DNA of 64,000 nt, taken from Bugula neritina. Lineage: Eukaryota; Bryozoa; Gymnolaemata; Cheilostomatida; Bugulidae. The notes under the pieces were generated by a model, which searched no databases, was not told where the DNA came from, and worked only from the letters and a program-made list of their open reading frames with translations. The stretch covers positions 2,872,628-2,936,627 of the forward strand of contig OZ037771.1 in NCBI GenBank assembly GCA_964035545.1, in the 5' to 3' direction. Made by a program: the position numbers and the translations under genes. How positions within the stretch are numbered: the first letter of the stretch is position 1; each line of letters begins with the position of its first letter. Shown here piece after piece: positions 30,201 through 42,060 of the stretch.

Positions 30201-33200
30201 AACCATAAGGAGACTAGTTTACTGAATGTTTACAAAAGTTATTCTATAGCAATGACACTTATCTCCTGCCACCATTGGTATTGAATAGTAAATAATAACA
30301 GTGTATTAGTTAGTGACATTGTCTGATAACACCTGTTTCAATCAAACTGACAGGTGATTTTGTTTTCTTTCAACACCATTGAGAAATATTAATTTTATTT
30401 AAATACTACACAACCTGTTTCCTTATAATATTATTATGCAGGATACTGAATTCTGAACACACAAAACTGTATTTATGGATACCCCATAGAGATGACAAGC
30501 ACTATTTTTGAAAATTATCTTCTCCTAACCACCACAGGATTCACAATGGTCTATGCAAAGTGCATGTTAGTCAGAAATTCGAGAGAAAAAAGGGAAAAGC
30601 CCAGGAGTAAAAGGACCTAGAGACTAACACCCCACCAGAACAGGGGCATCCATGGCCTGACCACAACAGAATCTGCTGAGCTTGCATGGCCCCACCAAAC
30701 ACCTGATAAATCAAGCTAACAGAGACCACACTATGATTCCAAGGCTAGTAAACAAACACTGTGGCATAATAAGTTATATTCTATTCAACAGATAGATCTT
30801 CAACCTAGTGAAAGAATCACATGACTGTTCTGCATAAACTAAGATGACATGAAGTCATGCTAATATTTCATTCATTGTCACCGCCATATGTCAAAATAAA
30901 GTAAAAAATTACAATTTTTGCAGATGAACTATATGTTTAACATACAGTAAACTAATTAAAGTACAGCAGGCATAGTAGGTTTATTTCTGCATTGACTGGA
31001 TATACCTCTAAAACTATATGTTTACATAAAATTTAGATTGTGCACAAATTAATTTCTACAAGGTTAAAAACATAACCCGTTAGAAAATATCACCACTGTC
31101 AGATACTACACTCATCATGATGCAAACAGAGTTGAGAGTTTATCAGGGGAAACGACTCCTTTTTCAGTTACAATCCCCTTTATGAGGGATGCAGGAGTGA
31201 CGTCAAAAGCAGGATTCCAACAGGAAATACCGGGAGCAGCCGTACGAACACCGTTGGTATTGGCTAGTTCCTCTGCTGGCCTGAACTCTATCTCAATGTC
31301 CTCTCCTTTAGCAGTGTTCATATCTATTGCAGTTAGAGTTGCAGCTATAAAGAAAGGAACACCAAAATGTTTGGCCACAATAGCAAGCTGAAATGTTCCT
31401 ATTTTATTAGCTGTGTCCCCGTTGGCTGCAATACGATCCGCCCCCACGACGACAGCAGTGATGTCTTTTCTTTCCATCAACAAGGCAGCCATGCTGTCAC
31501 AGATCAGGCTACCAGGTATTCCCTCGTAGACCAATTCATACGCAGTGAGCCGAGCCCCCTGGTTGTAAGGCCTAGTCTCAGTACAGTACACTCTCTCAAG
31601 TTTTCCCACCTCGTGCAATGTTCTGATAACTCCTAGAGCTGTGCCGTATCCAGCTGTAGCCAAAGATCCGGTGTTACAGTGAGTGAGTATGCGTATAGTA
31701 CCCGTCCCGCCGGCGTATTTCAGTATAGCCTCACATCCATTCTTTCCAATAGCCTTGTTACTCGCCACATCCTCTTCTAGCATAGAAACCGCACGTTGGA
31801 TGACCTTGAACTTCAACTGTGACACATCCAGTAGTCTGTTGTCTTGCAGGAACTGGCGGAGGTCTGCAATGGCGGTGGCGAGGTTTACAGCCGTTGGTCT
31901 GGATGTAACAAGGAAAGACAACCTCTGGTTGATTCTACTGATTAACTCATCGCTGCTAGTAAACGAGAGAGATTTTAGCTCCACTGCAAGACTAAGCATT
32001 CCCACAATAGCGATTGCTGGAGCCCCTCTAACCTGCATGCTTTTAATAACACGGTAGCCATCGTCGACGTTGTGTACTTTAACATAGGTGGTTGTCAATG
32101 GTAATAAAAGTTGATCCAGTATCTCCAATCCTTCCGTGTCGGAATACTTTATAGATTGTAGAGCAGACATGATCAGGCTAGTGTTTGAAGCACTTGTTAA
32201 ACTGACAACTGAGTGCTTCAGTCAGATTGACAGTACGAAGCACGTGCTTGTTACGGTTGAGTGCACAAAGGATAGCGGTATTCCTATCGCTCCACATTGA
32301 TCATAGATGTACTTATGGGCGATCTAACACGCTAAGTTTGCTTTGTCTATAGGCACACAACATCCTATAGACTTTAGAGCCCCAGATAACAGGGTAATAA
32401 AAGATGTCAATGTAGGTAAATATTTACTTTTCTTGAATAATAGCTCATTAGACTACAACTTGGTACCACCATCTCTGTGGTTTCCTCCTAAGCTAGAAAG
32501 ATCTGTCATTGAACACTCACTATGTACAAGTATATATCAGGTGGGAAGACAACTACCGAATACATATGTCCCTGGTGTATATTATTTACAGTGTAATCCC
32601 TTGCATCAGCAAGTATATAATGCACAGCAACCAATATTGAATTATTATATTAGAAGGCACTAGGTGAACACACAACTCTTACACTTCTACATAAAAAGTT
32701 CTAAATGAGTAGATAACTCTTATTCTGTAGTGCAAGATTCGAGGGGAGAGAGAGAGAGGGGAGGTTAAGGAAAGGCTATGACTTTAATTAAAAACAAGCA
32801 AGTATGTAGATTAGAGAAGTGCCCTGTATAGCTTTACCTTCCAGTGAGGACCATATATCTAGGATGCTATTTCCAGGTAACACTGAATAATAGCCTCTAA
32901 ATCAAATAGGAGAGTGAGGTTGTAACAATCTAAGTCTATTTACATATCAGCCCATGGACCAATTAAAAATCTTGATTCATAGTGCTGTGCCCACATTGAA
33001 AAATTTATAGATATACAAAAGAAAACAACTCCTAACACTTCACGGCAAACTATGGATAAATTTATCTGCATATATATAAAGTAGGTGTGTGTGTGTATGT
33101 GTGTGTGTGTGCGTGCGTGCGTGTGTGTGTGTGTGAGTGTGCGTGTGTGACTATTTCTTAAACATGCAAATAGATTTACATATAACACACACAACTCCAA

Positions 33201-36200
33201 GACATGTACACATACTCTATAGAGTACAGTATATGAATATCTCTATACAAATGCAATCACTCACCTCGGTTCCTGGTGAGGAAACATACTGAGCAGGGCA
33301 AGAGGTGTGGCCGTGGTGAGGAACAACATTATCATCACGTGTCGGTGAGCTACAGGTAGAGCAACATAGGAAAGAGGTTGTAGACACACACACATATCTC
33401 AATAGTGTTACAATGAGAGAACTAAATACTAACCTTTATTCTTGATGTAAAGTACCATGAATACAAAGAGTAAGAAGAACGCCATGAGAGGTCCGAATAG
33501 CAGAGGTAAATTGACGAGGATGTGGAGGTATCGTGGGTGAAGACCATGCTCCGATAGGTTTTCACTACAATGCAGGAGCTGAGTCTATCAACGCAGTGCA
33601 CAGGCTAATAGCTGTGTAGAAAGATTCATATTGTCACACAATTATTTACTTTAGTAAATTAACAATTTGGTTTGCTAAAATATAAATTATTTTTTATTAA
33701 AACATGCAGTGAATAATGATTGATACTTATTTAGTCAACTAGGATATTCTGATAGCTTAACGTGTATTACCATGGCTCTAAGATGTATTACAATAGTTGT
33801 GAAGTGTATTACAACTAATCTTGAAGTATATTAAAATAACCTTTAGGTGCATCATACAATTTAGTCATACCATGTATTACACTAATTTTAAGGGGTATTA
33901 CACTAACTTTGAGGTGTATTACAACAGCTGTGAAGTGTATTACAACAGTTGTGAAGTGTATTACAACAGATGTGAGGTGTATTACAACAGTTGTGAGGTG
34001 TATTACAACAGTTGTGAAGTGTGTTACAACAGCTGTGAGGTGTACTACAGTGATACCTGTTTCTATTATAGAGGAGAAAGTTGAGTGGGGAGACAACAAA
34101 CTGATCAAACATTCCGGAAGAACTGAGGAAGGATTTAGATCTGTAGTATGAAGTGTCAAACAGTATAAACACTATGGCCGTATTGAAGAGGTAGGGCAGG
34201 TTAAACAGGCCCCTTCCTACAGCCTGAAACACTTCTTTTATACTCCTAGGCACCTTTCCCTGTAATGTAGAATAATTCAATAATTTTATTGCTTGAAACT
34301 CATTTAATTATTTTTGAGTTTCTAAAACATTTGCCAACGGTTCATGAATTACTCATCGGCTGCATGATAACATCAGGTAAGTGTTGATAACTTCTGTGGA
34401 ACAAGAAACCAGAGACACTTAAAGTAAAAGACTAAGACAATACCTACCGCAAATAGCCAATACAAAATAGGCACTAAAGCGAATCCTAAAAAGGTAGGAC
34501 GATTCCAAATTCCTGCTATGACCACAACAGATATCGCAAGGCCAGTCTTGTGAGACGCATGTTTAGCCTTCTTTGACGTAGATTCAGATCTGAAACAGAA
34601 TTAAGACGATGACAGTATATTATATAATATCATATATATAATTTATTGTATATATAAAAAAGATAACATCAATAGAAACATCTTACTTATTTGGATGACA
34701 GTCCTGATTAGGGTCTGGAGTTGAAGTGGATAAAGCATGCTTTTCCATCAGTTGTCCCATTTTAGACTTCCTGTGCACGTCTAAATTATCTGCATTGGAG
34801 TTATCCGCTACATCAAACTGTGTATCTAAAATTTGTTTTAGCAGGATAACTATTGGTAGAACAAACGATCCGAATCTTAAACTTCAGAAGGACAAACACC
34901 AGATAAAGTTTCGTGATCAATCACTAATGTAGAACATATCTATAGGCAGTGCCTAGCTTTACAGTAAGTTATGCAAAACGACAACAAAATGTATAAAAAA
35001 TACAAATCTCAAAGAAGCTGGCAATAAAATATAAGTACTGAAGCACCTACGATCCCTACCATCAGCTTCCTTGCTGTCTGCAGAGTCAGCAACTTCAACG
35101 TCAGCGTCATCATTGATTTGTGGAATATTTTTGATATCCGGATTTATTGACCAGTTGCTGTCAGCGCTTGTCTCATCTTTATTACTCTCTGAAGACTGTC
35201 CACTCATTGGCTCTCTATTGCTGCCACTTTTATCCTCGTAAACTGTTGGTGGCACTTCACAGCCATCCTTATCTTCTGCTGAACTACTCTTTGGTAAATT
35301 ATTGCTGACATTCTCTTCAGTCTTTGCCTCATTCGTGTTGCTTTCTAGACTTCCAGTAACAGAGGACTGCTTAGATTCTTTAGAGATGTGAAACCCGTGT
35401 GTGCTTACATATTCACAGGTGCATACAAGTAGCATAGCCAAGAAGAAAGACTCCAGACTATTGGAAAATGTTCTAGTGTAGAATACTAGTGTGACATACG
35501 ATGTGGCCGACAAACACCCCGCAATGTAGGGAGAACAGCCGAGAAGTGCGGCTATCCGCATTACTACAAAACAAAAGTTGAAAACAAACATTAGAATAAA
35601 GCTTCAAGATATTGCCTCTATGTGTGATCAGTGGAGAAGGTATTCCGCTTAAATATTTTGTTACTTTTATAAATGCAAAAGTAAACTAATAAACCAATAA
35701 ACATGGTTTTCAATGAACATCACAACAAAGTTTTAAATTGAATGCAACAATCTCAATTTTAAATATTTACGAACAAATTTTTTGATAAGTGAAGTATTGC
35801 AACTCTATCAAAATTTTGTTTGAAATACAAGCCTATAAGAGTAATATTAAAAAAACCACGCAAATACAAAGCTGTTAGCTTGAACGCTGAGATACTAAAT
35901 ATATTATAACTGTGTTTATAGGAAAGCAAATTGTGCAACATACTTGCATGGTCTGTTAGAATACTCAATATAGACATGACAAGTCTGGGAGCAACTAACA
36001 ACCAATAGGAGTTGAAAGTTTTGATAGCCCCGGTAACTCTGAGGGCTCGGACCACAGAGAAGGGGTACCCGCAGAGCATGTACCACAGGAATGGACTTCT
36101 AATGGCATGCTGACTCTCAAACTCCCAGGGTATGTGCACATCGTAATGTAGGATGTCACCTATAAAAGACACAAATATATACGATATACATTTATGTGGC

Positions 36201-37214
36201 ATAATTCATGGAACTTGTAAAACAGAAAACTATGGAATACTTTCACATTACAATCGAAAAAATGTAATTGAAAATTAAAAGCTCGACCTATATAGGATGC
36301 AAAACATGTGTAAGTTGATCATTAGTCAGTCAAGGTCAAATCGTGAGGCTACTGCGGATGTTCTGTTTTAGAGTCAAGTTTTAATAAAACGGCTTGCATA
36401 AATTTTGGCATGCAGTTTTCTTCCAACAAATAACAAAGTACTTTAGAAATTTCCACGTTGAATAATACCACTATTGCATGCATTAATTTTGAAGCCCAAT
36501 GTGCTAATATACTACATTTTTCGAAATCAAAACAAACAAACAAACAAAATAAACAAAACACAATTAGATTTTTCTTTAAGTTTATAAGGTCCTTAACTAG
36601 TGAAGGGTCTAACAAAGATCAATCTTTTTTACCAATGCCCTTCTTGGCCTGAGTCGCACGAAGTTAGGCTAAACATTTTATTACTAGCATTGCTATTAAT
36701 ATCAGCATTTGAAATTTAGGCTACTACTTTACTATTGCTATTAGTCAAACTTAATGTTATTACTTATACTTATAGTTTAGATTATACTTATTAATATATT
36801 TATATTAATATTATTTCAATTTATAATTATATTTTAATTAAATTTATTATGACTGTATTGAATATTGATATCCATATGACAAAATTACAATAATGCTATC
36901 ACTAGCACAATCACCATAATAAAAAATAAGGGTAGTTATAAGAATAGAGTAATTAACTTTAACATTTTGAGTTGATCTTCTGATCTTCAAGTTCATGTTC
37001 ATCTTGAACTTGAAGACCATATTCAATTTCATATTGATTTGATAGTACATATTTGCGATTATGTCAATGAACTATTGCATTTTATTTTATTTTTCATACC
37101 AGCAATTTTTTCTGGACCTTGAAAAAATTCATCAGGATGGATATATCCTAGCAATGGCTGGAAAACCAAATAAAATCTAAAGGAAAGAAACAAAATATAA
37201 ACTTTTTTCCACAT
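27265..37214 (-). CDS. PIGZ: GPI mannosyltransferase 4 (PIG-Z/SMP3)
   Basis: Thirteen exons join in phase: 37214-37100, 36159-35944, 35563-35060, 34825-34687, 34589-34448, 34259-34057, 33564-33434, 33349-33265, 29573-29452, 29309-29167, 28701-28550, 27783-27719 and 27491-27265. The product is about 747 residues; human PIGZ is 579. GT22-family marks are GYIHPDEFFQ (23-32, lumenal catalytic loop), PWEF, VTLVFYTRTFSNSLE, NRPTFLGFALVP, SPLNFLLYN, HGLHPRYLH, FPHQEPRFIIPLLVP (506-520) and YMPPKSLL. It is a multi-pass ER membrane enzyme that adds the fourth mannose to GPI precursors. Residues about 172-339 are a hydrophilic acidic Ser/Asn insertion absent from human. Start at 37214 gives the family-like spacing from R13 to HPDE; an upstream ATG at 37268 or an acceptor inside exon 1 is possible. 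MRI1 lies in intron 8. Confidence 0.93.
27492..27612. repeat. Minisatellite carrying the PIGZ exon 13 acceptor
   Basis: Units like ggaatctataaatagcat and ggattttataaa repeat from the acceptor of the last PIGZ exon into the intron. On the minus strand the acceptor context ATTTATAG|ATTCCAT occurs at the exon and again about 40 bp upstream. Confidence 0.75.
28702..28935. repeat. 16-bp minisatellite abutting PIGZ exon 11
   Basis: The unit tctacaggtaagtgta is repeated, perfect near the exon and degenerate further away. On the minus strand each copy reproduces the acceptor and first exon bases (CTGTAG|ATACAC). On the plus strand each copy holds an ideal donor, CAG|GTAAGT. Confidence 0.9.
29817..30196. 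mobile_element. 380-bp MITE, PIF/Harbinger-like, in PIGZ intron 8
   Basis: The ends are imperfect terminal inverted repeats of about 40 bp, beginning AGGCCTGGCC on each side and sharing GTGAGAATCACACGAAATCG. The element is flanked by TTA (29814-29816 and 30197-30199). A 3-bp TWA target duplication is typical of PIF/Harbinger. The interior has no coding frame, so it is non-autonomous. Inverted acgat/atcgt words suggest further folding. Confidence 0.85.
30500..31114. other. Intron 8 segment downstream of MRI1
   Basis: Presumed 3' UTR and flank of MRI1, with AATAAA on the minus strand at 30985-30980. A somewhat GC-richer block at 30590-30720 is not recognised; it may be an old repeat. Confidence 0.4.
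31115..32170 (-). CDS. MRI1: Methylthioribose-1-phosphate isomerase, single exon, nested in PIGZ
   Basis: An uninterrupted 351-codon frame encodes a complete MRI1 of the eIF2B-alpha/beta/delta-like family (human 369). It converts 5-methylthioribose-1-phosphate to 5-methylthioribulose-1-phosphate in the methionine salvage pathway. Catalytic residues are present: C165 in HCNTGSLAT and D245 in GADRIAANGDTANKIGT, matching human C168 and D248. Also visible are VRGAPAI (47-53) and TRPYNQGARLTA. There are no introns although all other complete genes here have several. It lies in PIGZ intron 8 on the same strand, so it has its own promoter or is processed out of a PIGZ transcript. A CACGTG E-box is at 32241-32246, about 70 bp upstream of the ATG. 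It looks intact and under selection, not a pseudogene. Confidence 0.97.
   Translation of the reverse strand: MSALQSIKYSDTEGLEILDQLLLPLTTTYVKVHNVDDGYRVIKSMQVRGAPAIAIVGMLSLAVELKSLSFTSSDELISRINQRLSFLVTSRPTAVNLATAIADLRQFLQDNRLLDVSQLKFKVIQRAVSMLEEDVASNKAIGKNGCEAILKYAGGTGTIRILTHCNTGSLATAGYGTALGVIRTLHEVGKLERVYCTETRPYNQGARLTAYELVYEGIPGSLICDSMAALLMERKDITAVVVGADRIAANGDTANKIGTFQLAIVAKHFGVPFFIAATLTAIDMNTAKGEDIEIEFRPAEELANTNGVRTAAPGISCWNPAFDVTPASLIKGIVTEKGVVSPDKLSTLFAS
32171..32342 (-). promoter_or_regulatory. Probable MRI1 promoter region
   Basis: The flank directly upstream of MRI1 holds CACGTG (32241-32246), a bHLH-type E-box, next to gaagcac/gtgcttc inverted words. MRI1 needs a promoter here if it is transcribed independently of PIGZ. 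No TATA box is obvious. Confidence 0.35.
32343..32663 (+). other. Unassigned 106-codon open frame, no ATG
   Basis: This frame opens after an acceptor-like ctatag and contains no in-frame ATG. I recognise no domain and found no matching upstream exon. It may be chance, or an exon or remnant of an element. Listed because its length is notable for AT-rich DNA. Confidence 0.15.
33084..33149. repeat. (GT)n microsatellite in PIGZ intron 8
   Basis: About 66 bp of gt with a few at, gc and ga substitutions. Confidence 0.95.
33770..34050. repeat. 21-bp minisatellite at PIGZ exon 6 donor
   Basis: The unit gtgtattacaacagttgtgaa is repeated about 13 times, with the best copies next to the exon. It starts within about 10 bp of the donor at 34056. 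Because 21 is divisible by 3, several repetitive open frames of 80-125 codons run across it on both strands; these are not genes. Confidence 0.9.
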
Positions 37215-37954
37215 GACCTTGACATAAATTAGGAAATTATAAATCTGTGACTGCAAGTAACTATACACTTTTGTAAACTTAAAACAACTATTTAAAATAG
37301 TTTTGCATGTTTACATTTGTTTAAACCTTTTTTTAATTTTTTTCAAGAAGTTATAAAATAATTTTCTACTAAAATAATTTATATAAAACGCGAAACCGAA
37401 GGATGAAAAGTAGCAATTACATAACAACTATAATTTCAAATTATAGAGTTATTTTCTCTCGTTAGTCTATAACGACAAATGTGCTATTTTCAATTAATGT
37501 TGAATAATCGAATTTGGGTGAGTTATAGCCGACTGCTTTTATTGGATAAATTAGCTAATATAAGAAAACGAATTTTTTTTCGTTACGATGTCGCTGTAAA
37601 CCTCTGCAAAATATTCTAAAAATCTCAGTCTATAGTTCCTGAATATAAATTTACATTTAAATTTGTTAGTAGTAGTACTACTAGTACTACTACTAGCAAG
37701 ACTAGTACGCCAATAAAACAAAACTAATTGTAAAGCTATCTATTTGCAAGTACTAATAAATTTTAAATTAATACCATATAGTATATACGTTTAAAGTATT
37801 TAGCTGACATTTCATTAATCGACACACTCACGACAGGCAGCAGCTTTATAATTATTAATATAATTCAAGTTTAAATTAGTTAATTACCTTTATAAATATA
37901 TTTAATCTTAAACTTTAAGTTTAAGTGATAATCATAATGCACTCACGACTCAGA

Positions 37955-38145
37955 CTGTCATTGTCAGTCAGTGTCACTGTGACTGCCGGTGGCACAGTGT
38001 GAGTGTGAATGTCAGTGTGAGTGGTCCTGTGACACAGACTAAAACTGAAACTGTGTCTGTCACAGTCACTGTCAGTGTGAGTGTCACAGTGTAAGTGACT
38101 CAAACTGTCTGCACGAGTGTGAATCAAACTGACAATCAGTGTTGC
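37955..38145. repeat. GTCAGTGTCACTGTGACTG-type repeat
   Basis: Imperfect alternation of gtcagtgtgagt and gtcactgtgact. Many words are near-palindromic (cactgtgactg). An 80-codon minus-strand frame across it is repeat-derived. Confidence 0.7.
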
Positions 38146-40424
38146 TGTTAAGGTATGGATCATAATATAATGTACACTTGCTGATTTAAAATTAGAGCTA
38201 GTTAATAAATACTGTTGAACTTAAATTTAATTATAATGATAATCATAATGATTTACACTGACCCTTGGTCTTTGTCTTACACGGTTATAGTTAGATTTGG
38301 ATAGTAGGTTTGTGTGACTATAATATCAGTATTACTGTCAGTATCACTCACTACTCTCAGTGTCAGTGTTACACTTTAAGTTTTTATTTATCTTATAGTT
38401 ATATTAAATGTAATCAAGTTCAACATATAGTTGTGGTGACTCAGACTACTATTACTTGTTATTGTGAAACTAGGTTGGTAGAAATACTGGTAAAAGTGGA
38501 TGCAATAAAATATATTACCTATTGAGTTTTTTTGCCACTATTACATTAATTATAATACTATTAGTATGCTAATAAATATCTATATAATATGACATTAAAT
38601 ATTATTTCATATATATCTATTAAGATATTATGTGTAGTAATAGTAATACTAATGGTAATACTGATAGCTTACTAAGGATTAGTTTTGAAATAACCAACAG
38701 AAACAGTGCTCGTAAATGGGAAAAGTAATGCTAGTAGTAGTAGTAGTTCTAGTTCTAGTATTGGACTCGTAACTGGCAATTTAAAACTAAGTCAATAGAT
38801 TTGTAGTCCTTAGAAGTTGTTCAACGATTAAAGTTTAGTTATTGCTCACCCAAAGTCAATTTGACTATACAAACCATAAAGTGCTACTCATAATGATAGT
38901 TATACCTCTATTTATATGTCTACTGTTGCCAAGCGTTGTTCATTACAAATTAACTGTGGAATTCTTGGATGTGTGTATTGCTAAGTTGACGGTAAATTAT
39001 GCAAATGTGTGCCTCTGTTTACAATGTTAACTAATTCATATAAGATATTAGCTCCAAAGTGCCTTGAGAATAAAAGTGTTGAAGCTGGGCTAGGAATTTG
39101 TAAAGCTGCGCATACTATATTTGTGAGTTGATTGACCCATTCTCAATAACATTCCGGTGGCTGTTCTAGTTCATTGACCTTATTCAACCATAATAAATAT
39201 ATTCCATTAATATTTCTATGATTTAGAATAATGAAGTGTAAGTTAGATATCACATTGTTTATGGCCAAAACTCTCTGTGCCTATATTAGCTGGATTTGGG
39301 TTTTGATTAAAGGTTCTTACCTTGATTAGTTTTTTCATTTTGATTTAAAAATAAAAAGGTGTAAATTGATGTATTTTTGATTGAAGAATGAAGAATAAAT
39401 AAAGAAATGGTCAATGCCTAGTGACCTGATAATGGTGTGTCTCTCACAGCTCTGAGTATATTGTACTACTAGTATTATGCTGAAAAGTACCAAGACAATA
39501 ACCTATGCAGTGTTTTAATAAGTTCACATTTATAAATATAATTTAGCTGATATATCTAGCAAATTACTAAATATCCCACTGTAACTAATCATCCAACTGA
39601 AAACTGCTTTGAACATAATTTACTAGCAATTCATTATATTATATATTATATCTATAATGAGTTCAAGTTTCTTTAAAATGATGATTTGCAATAAACCATT
39701 GTTAAACTTGGTTGATAAATTGCCAAAAGCTATAGCTATAGTTACAGTGTGTTTAGAACTGTAGTGTATATATGTATGTGTATCTACAACTGCATTGTAT
39801 GTATACCATAGGCTGGTAAAATCTGCTACTGATGAGTAGGATTTTGAGTAGTTTTCGCTCCCTGCAAGCTGTTTGATAAGGAAATTGAAGCAATTAAATC
39901 TGTTGATTTACATTGCAGATAATGAGGATATCAGGGTGACACTCGCACCAGATGAAAGTCAACTTTGGACACTGACTAACAAACTTATATTTGTACAAGT
40001 TTAACACACCAGCAATATCTATGGTATTTACCATTCTATCTCTACATGTCCAATGTGTTACCAACTACAGTGACTTTTCATTTTTTCATTATTTATATGA
40101 CAGTTTGGAGTAATGTGCCAGACTCTACTCTGTAGCTTGTTGACCCCCTTTACCCCCCCCTTCACACTCGTCTATGCCTGTTATTTGTTGCCTCCAAACT
40201 GTGGAGTTTAGTATCTCGTTTTATGGCCAGTTTGATGTGAGCGAAAGCTTCTGTTTGCCTCAACCTTTGATACCTTCAATCTAGGGTCTTGTAGAATATG
40301 CTAGACTAGGCGTTAAGGTCACTTGTAGCTGTCAACTCTTCTCAACTCTTCTAATCACTGTCATCTAGTAGTTCCCTGTTGGCTCAAAGTCATGACAGTA
40401 TCCTACGCCAGTTACATACATGCC

Positions 40425-40535
40425 AACCGCCCTGGTCATATGTCTACCACCCTGGCCTCATGTCTACCATCCTAGCCGTATATCAACCACCCTGGCCTCA
40501 TGTCTACCACCCTAGCCGTATGTCAACCGCCTTGC
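40425..40535. repeat. Minisatellite with unit near tctaccaccctggcctcatg
   Basis: About five imperfect 18-20 bp copies, GC-richer than the surroundings. They create a 77-codon plus-strand frame of Pro/His/Tyr repeats that I do not regard as a gene. Confidence 0.75.
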
Positions 40536-41499
40536 AATGCTCAGTTTCTGACTCATGGTATAGGAATGCTGTCTTGCTCACCCACTACCATCTAAATTCC
40601 AAACAGTTTTGATATGTTTAATGAACTGGTCAGAATTCTTGGCTGTCATTGACTGCTAGTCTAATATTGAACTCCATATACTCTATGCACTAGTAGGCTG
40701 GAATTAGACCGAGCAACTTCATGTGTATTCATTGCACAATTACTGTTATTCATACATGTTTATTTATTTTCAACTATATTCTATTTTTGGGCCAATAGCT
40801 TTAGTTTAACTGTGTCGAAATTCCAACTACCATATCACCATAACTAGTTTTCTCTTCATGAGTTCACATCAATAGTCACTTATGTTCTATGGAGTTCTAG
40901 TTGGTAAATGCTGAGTGGGCATCATTCAACCGAGTCCAGTGAAGGAAGCCGTTCACGCCCACCTTGAGTCAGTCTGAATCATCTTGAGTTCTCACAATAG
41001 ACCTCTCAACATCATCAATTCTCCTGTGAATAATGAGATTGTAGCACCACCTGGTCATTTGCATACATTCATTTATTCTGAATTGGTGAGCTGTAACACT
41101 GTCTTTTAAAATCACTCTTTTCAATTTCATCTCCAACCCATCTGCTATCAACTAATATGTAGCTTTACATTCACAATGGCTGTACTATACAGCAGTGTGG
41201 TGTTATGCTCACATAATACCAAGCAGTCTAATATTTCTATTGTCTGTATTAGTTATGCCACAATCTTATCACCATATCAACACTAACCAATACACGGCTA
41301 ATGGTAAAATCTCAGTGCTGAAAATAGCTGTAATAAAAAACAGGAAGTCTTGGGATAAGTCATAATAGTGGGCTGGACTGCAAGTATGTGAAAAAATTGA
41401 TTATTTGCAGTTACACTCTAGTACCAGGCTTTTAATTACTTACTGTCTACTGCATGGGATATTATGACATCACTTCTCAGTAATACAACAATGATATGA

Positions 41500-41655
41500 T
41501 TATATAATAATATGATAATATAGTAATAGGATAATATAGTAATAGGATAATATAATAATAGGATAATATAGTCATAGGAATTATATAGTAATGGGATAAT
41601 ATAGTCACGGGAATTATATAGTAATATAGTATAGTAATATGACAATATAATAATA
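41500..41655. repeat. ATAGTAATAGGATA-type AT-rich tandem repeat
   Basis: About ten imperfect copies of aatatagtaataggat. The two minus-strand frames across it are Tyr/Ile repeats from this sequence. Confidence 0.8.
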
Positions 41656-41987
41656 TATGCATGTTTCAACTGGAGTAAGCTATAAGTGGTGAATGCATCT
41701 TCACCATAATCATGTCAGTTAGAGCTCTTCAACTGTTGGAATGTTAATAGTCTGTACAACCATATCCTTATCTGATAAGATTTATATGCAGTCATTGAGA
41801 GCTTCTAACTTGCAATACACACTCTATTTCCTCCATATCACCACCTCTACTCTACTCACTGTTGCAGTGCTACTATATGATTGTATGTTGAAGAGTTGAA
41901 CACCCTGTAAGTGCCATTTTCACTCCTTTTAGTATAAAGATAAGTGAATCTGGCAGGTCGTTAGGTGGTGTAAGGAGTCGTTTGCTC

Positions 41988-42060
41988 CAAGTATAACTTG
42001 GGGATAACAAGTATAACTTGGGGATAACAAGTATAACTTGGGGATAACAAGTATAACTTA
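41988..42060. repeat. 20-bp tandem repeat, four copies
   Basis: The unit aagtataacttggggataac occurs about 3.5 times, almost perfectly. Confidence 0.9.

Noticed and set aside
31182-32057. Plus-strand frames of 69-124 codons across 31.2-32.1 kb
   Set aside because: They are antisense to the clearly real MRI1 coding frame and show no motifs.
37921-38525. Ser/Thr/His-rich frames near 38 kb
   Set aside because: Translation of the gtcagtgtcactgtg repeat; no domain or exon signals.
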